DNA of 64,000 nucleotides from DASXMT01 sp963803065 (GTDB taxonomy: Bacteria > Actinomycetota > Acidimicrobiia > Acidimicrobiales > RAAP-2). The position numbers and the translations under genes were made by a program. Location of the stretch: the NCBI GenBank assembly GCA_963803065.1, contig CAWDKW010000013.1:124001-188000 (forward strand), read 5' to 3'. This document shows positions 61,982-64,000 of the stretch, piece after piece (the stretch's first letter is position 1; every line of letters begins with the position of its first letter). The notes beneath the pieces are model-generated. The model searched no databases. It had not been told where the DNA came from and saw nothing but the letters and a program-made list of their open reading frames with translations.

Positions 61982-62470
61982 ATGGTTCCGGTGCCGAGAC
62001 TGTCCCCGGCCGGTGACTGGGTGGACGTGACCGGCGACCCGCTGCCCACGGCCGAGGTGGCCGCGTGGACGGTGCTCCCGAGCTGCGGGGCCCTCAGCCT
62101 CTTCTGCGGGACCGTGCGGGACCACTCCGAGGGGAGGCCCGGGGTCGTCCGCCTCGAGTACGACGCCTACGCCGGACACGTCGTGCCCCGGCTCGAGGCC
62201 ATCGCCCAGTCGGTACGACAGCGCTGGCCCGAGGTCGGCCGAGTGGCACTGCTGCACCGGGTGGGCGTGCTGGCCGTCGGCGATGTCTCCGTGGTCGTCG
62301 CCGTCTCGACCCCGCATCGGCAGGAGGCGTTCGCCGCCTCCAGTTGGTGCATCGACACGGTGAAGGCCACCGTCCCCATCTGGAAGCGGGAGGTCTGGGA
62401 GGGCGGGTCCGACTGGGGTCTGTGCGCCCACGACCTGGTCGATGTCGACGATCTGGCTCCCGGGGGCTGA
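61982..62470 (+). CDS. moaE: Molybdopterin synthase catalytic subunit MoaE
   Basis: 162 residues. Converts precursor Z to molybdopterin using the thiocarboxylate of MoaD. GALSLFCGTVRDHSEGRPGV, LEYDAYAGHVVPRLEAIA, VALLHRVGVLAVGDVSVVVA and the catalytic lysine region TVKATVPIWKREVWEGGSDW are all present. A moaD gene is not adjacent. moeA begins five bases after its stop. Confidence 0.94.
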   Translation: MVPVPRLSPAGDWVDVTGDPLPTAEVAAWTVLPSCGALSLFCGTVRDHSEGRPGVVRLEYDAYAGHVVPRLEAIAQSVRQRWPEVGRVALLHRVGVLAVGDVSVVVAVSTPHRQEAFAASSWCIDTVKATVPIWKREVWEGGSDWGLCAHDLVDVDDLAPGG

Positions 62471-62474
62471 GCGG

Positions 62475-63743
62475 GTGGCCGGACACGAGCGACCGGGCCC
62501 GACCGTCACCCTGGCCGAGGCGCGCCGCCGGCTGCTGGCCGACCTGGTGCCGCTCGAGCCGCACCGGGTGCGCCTCGACGAGGCGCTTGGCTGTGTGCTG
62601 GCCGAGGAGGTGGAGGCGGCCGAGGACGTCCCGCCCTTTGCCAACTCGGCCATGGACGGCTTCGCCGTTCGGTCCGGGGACGCCCGGGAGGCGAGGGCCC
62701 GCCTCCGCCTGACCGGCGCGGTTACCGCCGGGGGCGTGGCCGCCGGGCCGCTCGGGATTGGCGAGGCCACGGCCGTCGCCACCGGGGCCCCGCTGCCCAA
62801 GGGAGCCGACGCGGTCTGCATGGTGGAGCGCACCACCGTCGAGGGCTCCGAGGTGGTCCTGGAGGCAGCCGTCGCGGCGGGGGAGAACGTGCGTCACCCG
62901 GGCGAGGACATCGAGCGCGGCTCGACCGTCTTCGGCCCGACCACGGTCCTCGGGCCGTCCCACATCGGGGTGCTGGCCAGCCTGGGGGTGTCCGAGGTCG
63001 TCGTCCATCCCCGGGCACGGGTGGGCGTGGTGGCGACCGGCGACGAGCTCCGGGCCGGGCCCGGGCCCCTCGAGTACGGCCAGATCCACGACTCGAACCG
63101 CCATGCCCTGCTGGCCGCGGTCCGCAGCCTCGGGTGCGACGGGGTCGACCTGGGCGTGGTCGGGGACGACGAGCGAGCCATCGCCGGCGCCGTGGAGGCG
63201 GGCGCCGGCGCGTGCGACGCCCTGCTCACCTCGGGTGGGGTGAGCGTCGGGGTGGCCGACCACATGAAGGCAGTCCTGGGCCGGCTCTCGGGTGGGGCGG
63301 TGCGCTGGATGGAGGTGGCCATCAAGCCGGCCAAGCCGTTCGGGTTCGCCGTGCTGTCGCCCTCCGGCGTGCCGGTGCTGTGCATGCCCGGCAACCCGGT
63401 CTCGGCCATGGTGAGCTTCGAGCTGCTTGCTCGCCCGGCGCTGCGGTACCTGATGGGCCACCGCACCCTGGACCGCCCGGTGCTGGCGGCCACGGCCGAG
63501 GAGGGGTTGGTGCGCCACCGGGACGGCAAGCTCCACTTCCTCCGCGTCGTGGCGCGGGTCGACGCCGAGGGGAGCCTGCGGGTGCGGCCGTCGGGCGGGC
63601 AGGGCTCCCACCAGCTGCGGTCCCTGGCGGGGGCCAATGCCCTCGCCGTGCTGCCCGACGGTGGGGGCGTCGACGCCGGGGAGGTGGTGCGGGTCCTGCT
63701 CGTCGATCCCGACGGCCTCCTCGGCACCGGGGTGCCCTCGTGA
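62475..63743 (+). CDS. moeA: Molybdopterin molybdenumtransferase MoeA
   Basis: 422 residues from GTG 62475 (VAGHERPGPTVTLAEARRRL). Inserts molybdenum into adenylylated molybdopterin. PPFANSAMDGFAVRSGD, VATGAPLPKGADAVCMVERT, VGVVATGDELRAGPGPLEYG, LLTSGGVSVGVADHMKAVLG and MPGNPVSAMVSFELL are canonical. The frame extends back to 62442 inside moaE; the GTG start is preferred. The stop is 73 bp from moaA. Confidence 0.95.
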   Translation: MAGHERPGPTVTLAEARRRLLADLVPLEPHRVRLDEALGCVLAEEVEAAEDVPPFANSAMDGFAVRSGDAREARARLRLTGAVTAGGVAAGPLGIGEATAVATGAPLPKGADAVCMVERTTVEGSEVVLEAAVAAGENVRHPGEDIERGSTVFGPTTVLGPSHIGVLASLGVSEVVVHPRARVGVVATGDELRAGPGPLEYGQIHDSNRHALLAAVRSLGCDGVDLGVVGDDERAIAGAVEAGAGACDALLTSGGVSVGVADHMKAVLGRLSGGAVRWMEVAIKPAKPFGFAVLSPSGVPVLCMPGNPVSAMVSFELLARPALRYLMGHRTLDRPVLAATAEEGLVRHRDGKLHFLRVVARVDAEGSLRVRPSGGQGSHQLRSLAGANALAVLPDGGGVDAGEVVRVLLVDPDGLLGTGVPS

Positions 63744-63815
63744 CCACGACCGCACCGGTCCCGGTGGCCATCGGGCCCCGGCCGGCCCCGGCGGCCGAGC
63801 CGGGGAGCAGGCGCG

Positions 63816-64000
63816 ATGCCGCTCGACGGGCCGTTGGTCGACCGCTTCGGCCGGGTGCACCGCGACATGCGCCTGTCGGTGACGGACCGGTGCAACTTCC
63901 GCTGCGTTCACTGCCTGCCCGAGGAGGGGGTGACCTTCCTCCCCCGCTCCGAGGTGCTCGGCTTCGACGAGATCGTGCGGGCGGCGGATGTCGCCCGCTC
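63816..64000 (+). CDS. moaA: GTP 3,8-cyclase MoaA, N-terminal part (cut by window edge)
   Basis: The first 61 residues of the radical-SAM enzyme that starts molybdenum-cofactor synthesis. ATG 63816 follows GGGGAG. The typical MoaA opening DGPLVDRFGRVHRDMRLSVT leads to the 4Fe-4S/SAM motif CNFRCVHCLPEEG (CxxxCxxC); the usual Tyr and Met of CVYCMP are His and Leu. The GTG at 63740 overlapping the moeA stop is in a different frame and is not the start. Continues past the window. Confidence 0.93.
   Translation, partial: MPLDGPLVDRFGRVHRDMRLSVTDRCNFRCVHCLPEEGVTFLPRSEVLGFDEIVRAADVAR

Overview
The window is chromosomal DNA from a high-GC actinobacterium. Evidence: GTG and TTG starts are frequent, the heat-shock operon has the actinobacterial order dnaK-grpE-dnaJ-hspR, there is a GlnR-like double box in front of amt-glnK, an EtfD-like iron-sulfur reductase, a DUF2510 protein, a hydrolase-cyclase fusion of the mycobacterial LipJ type, and tight overlapping operons. 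A member of the Acidimicrobiia or a relative is my guess; no rRNA is present to settle it.

Layout. 1-2.8 kb: end of pgi, an Ohr peroxidase behind a 13-bp tandem repeat, and a secreted GH99-like protein. 2.7-9.5 kb: accessory genes (three methyltransferases or hypotheticals, a VOC protein behind a perfect LexA-type box, a divergent HxlR / alpha-beta hydrolase / DUF302 cluster of visibly lower GC). 9.5-11.6 kb: a broken OafA-type acyltransferase. 11.6-13.6 kb: a compact zinc alcohol dehydrogenase-VOC-RidA operon. 13.7-17.3 kb: a reverse-strand operon of TetR, ThuA, a gluconate-dehydrogenase subunit 3-like protein and a GMC oxidoreductase, suggesting oxidation of a sugar or glycoside. 17.4-21.7 kb: methyltransferase, SGNH hydrolase and an OmpR-type two-component system. 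21.8-27.6 kb: a peptide-type ABC importer in which one permease and both ATPases appear to form one long fusion. 27.9-29.2 kb: hydrolase-cyclase fusion.

29.5-31.5 kb: a small relic of an integrated element in tRNA-Gly(CCC). A perfect 69-bp direct repeat containing the 3-prime 45 nt of the tRNA flanks one secreted-protein gene and a truncated, active-site-mutated integrase. 31.5-38.6 kb: dcd, etfD-like reductase, cyclic-nucleotide-binding protein, membrane protein, amt-glnK nitrogen module, phosphoglycerate mutase. 38.7-45.5 kb: dnaK-grpE-dnaJ-hspR-clpB. 46-59.5 kb: a large purine block (purA-D-B-C-S-Q, purL, purF-M) ending in pyrE, with a PHP phosphoesterase between. 59.6-64 kb: PadR regulator with divergent DUF4126 protein, then molybdenum-cofactor genes fdhD, moaE, moeA and the start of moaA.

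Main cautions and highlights. At least eleven reading-frame breaks in six genes (including dnaJ, a histidine kinase and the ABC ATPase) are each repaired by removing one base. All have the same polarity, which points to insertion errors in the sequence more than to biological decay. The most interesting signals are the SOS-type box on the VOC gene, the tRNA-bounded relic, the permease-ATPase-ATPase fusion, the hydrolase-cyclase lacking its serine nucleophile, and two unrelated 13-bp tandem-repeat leaders in front of two stress genes (ohr and dnaK). I found no CRISPR array or rRNA.
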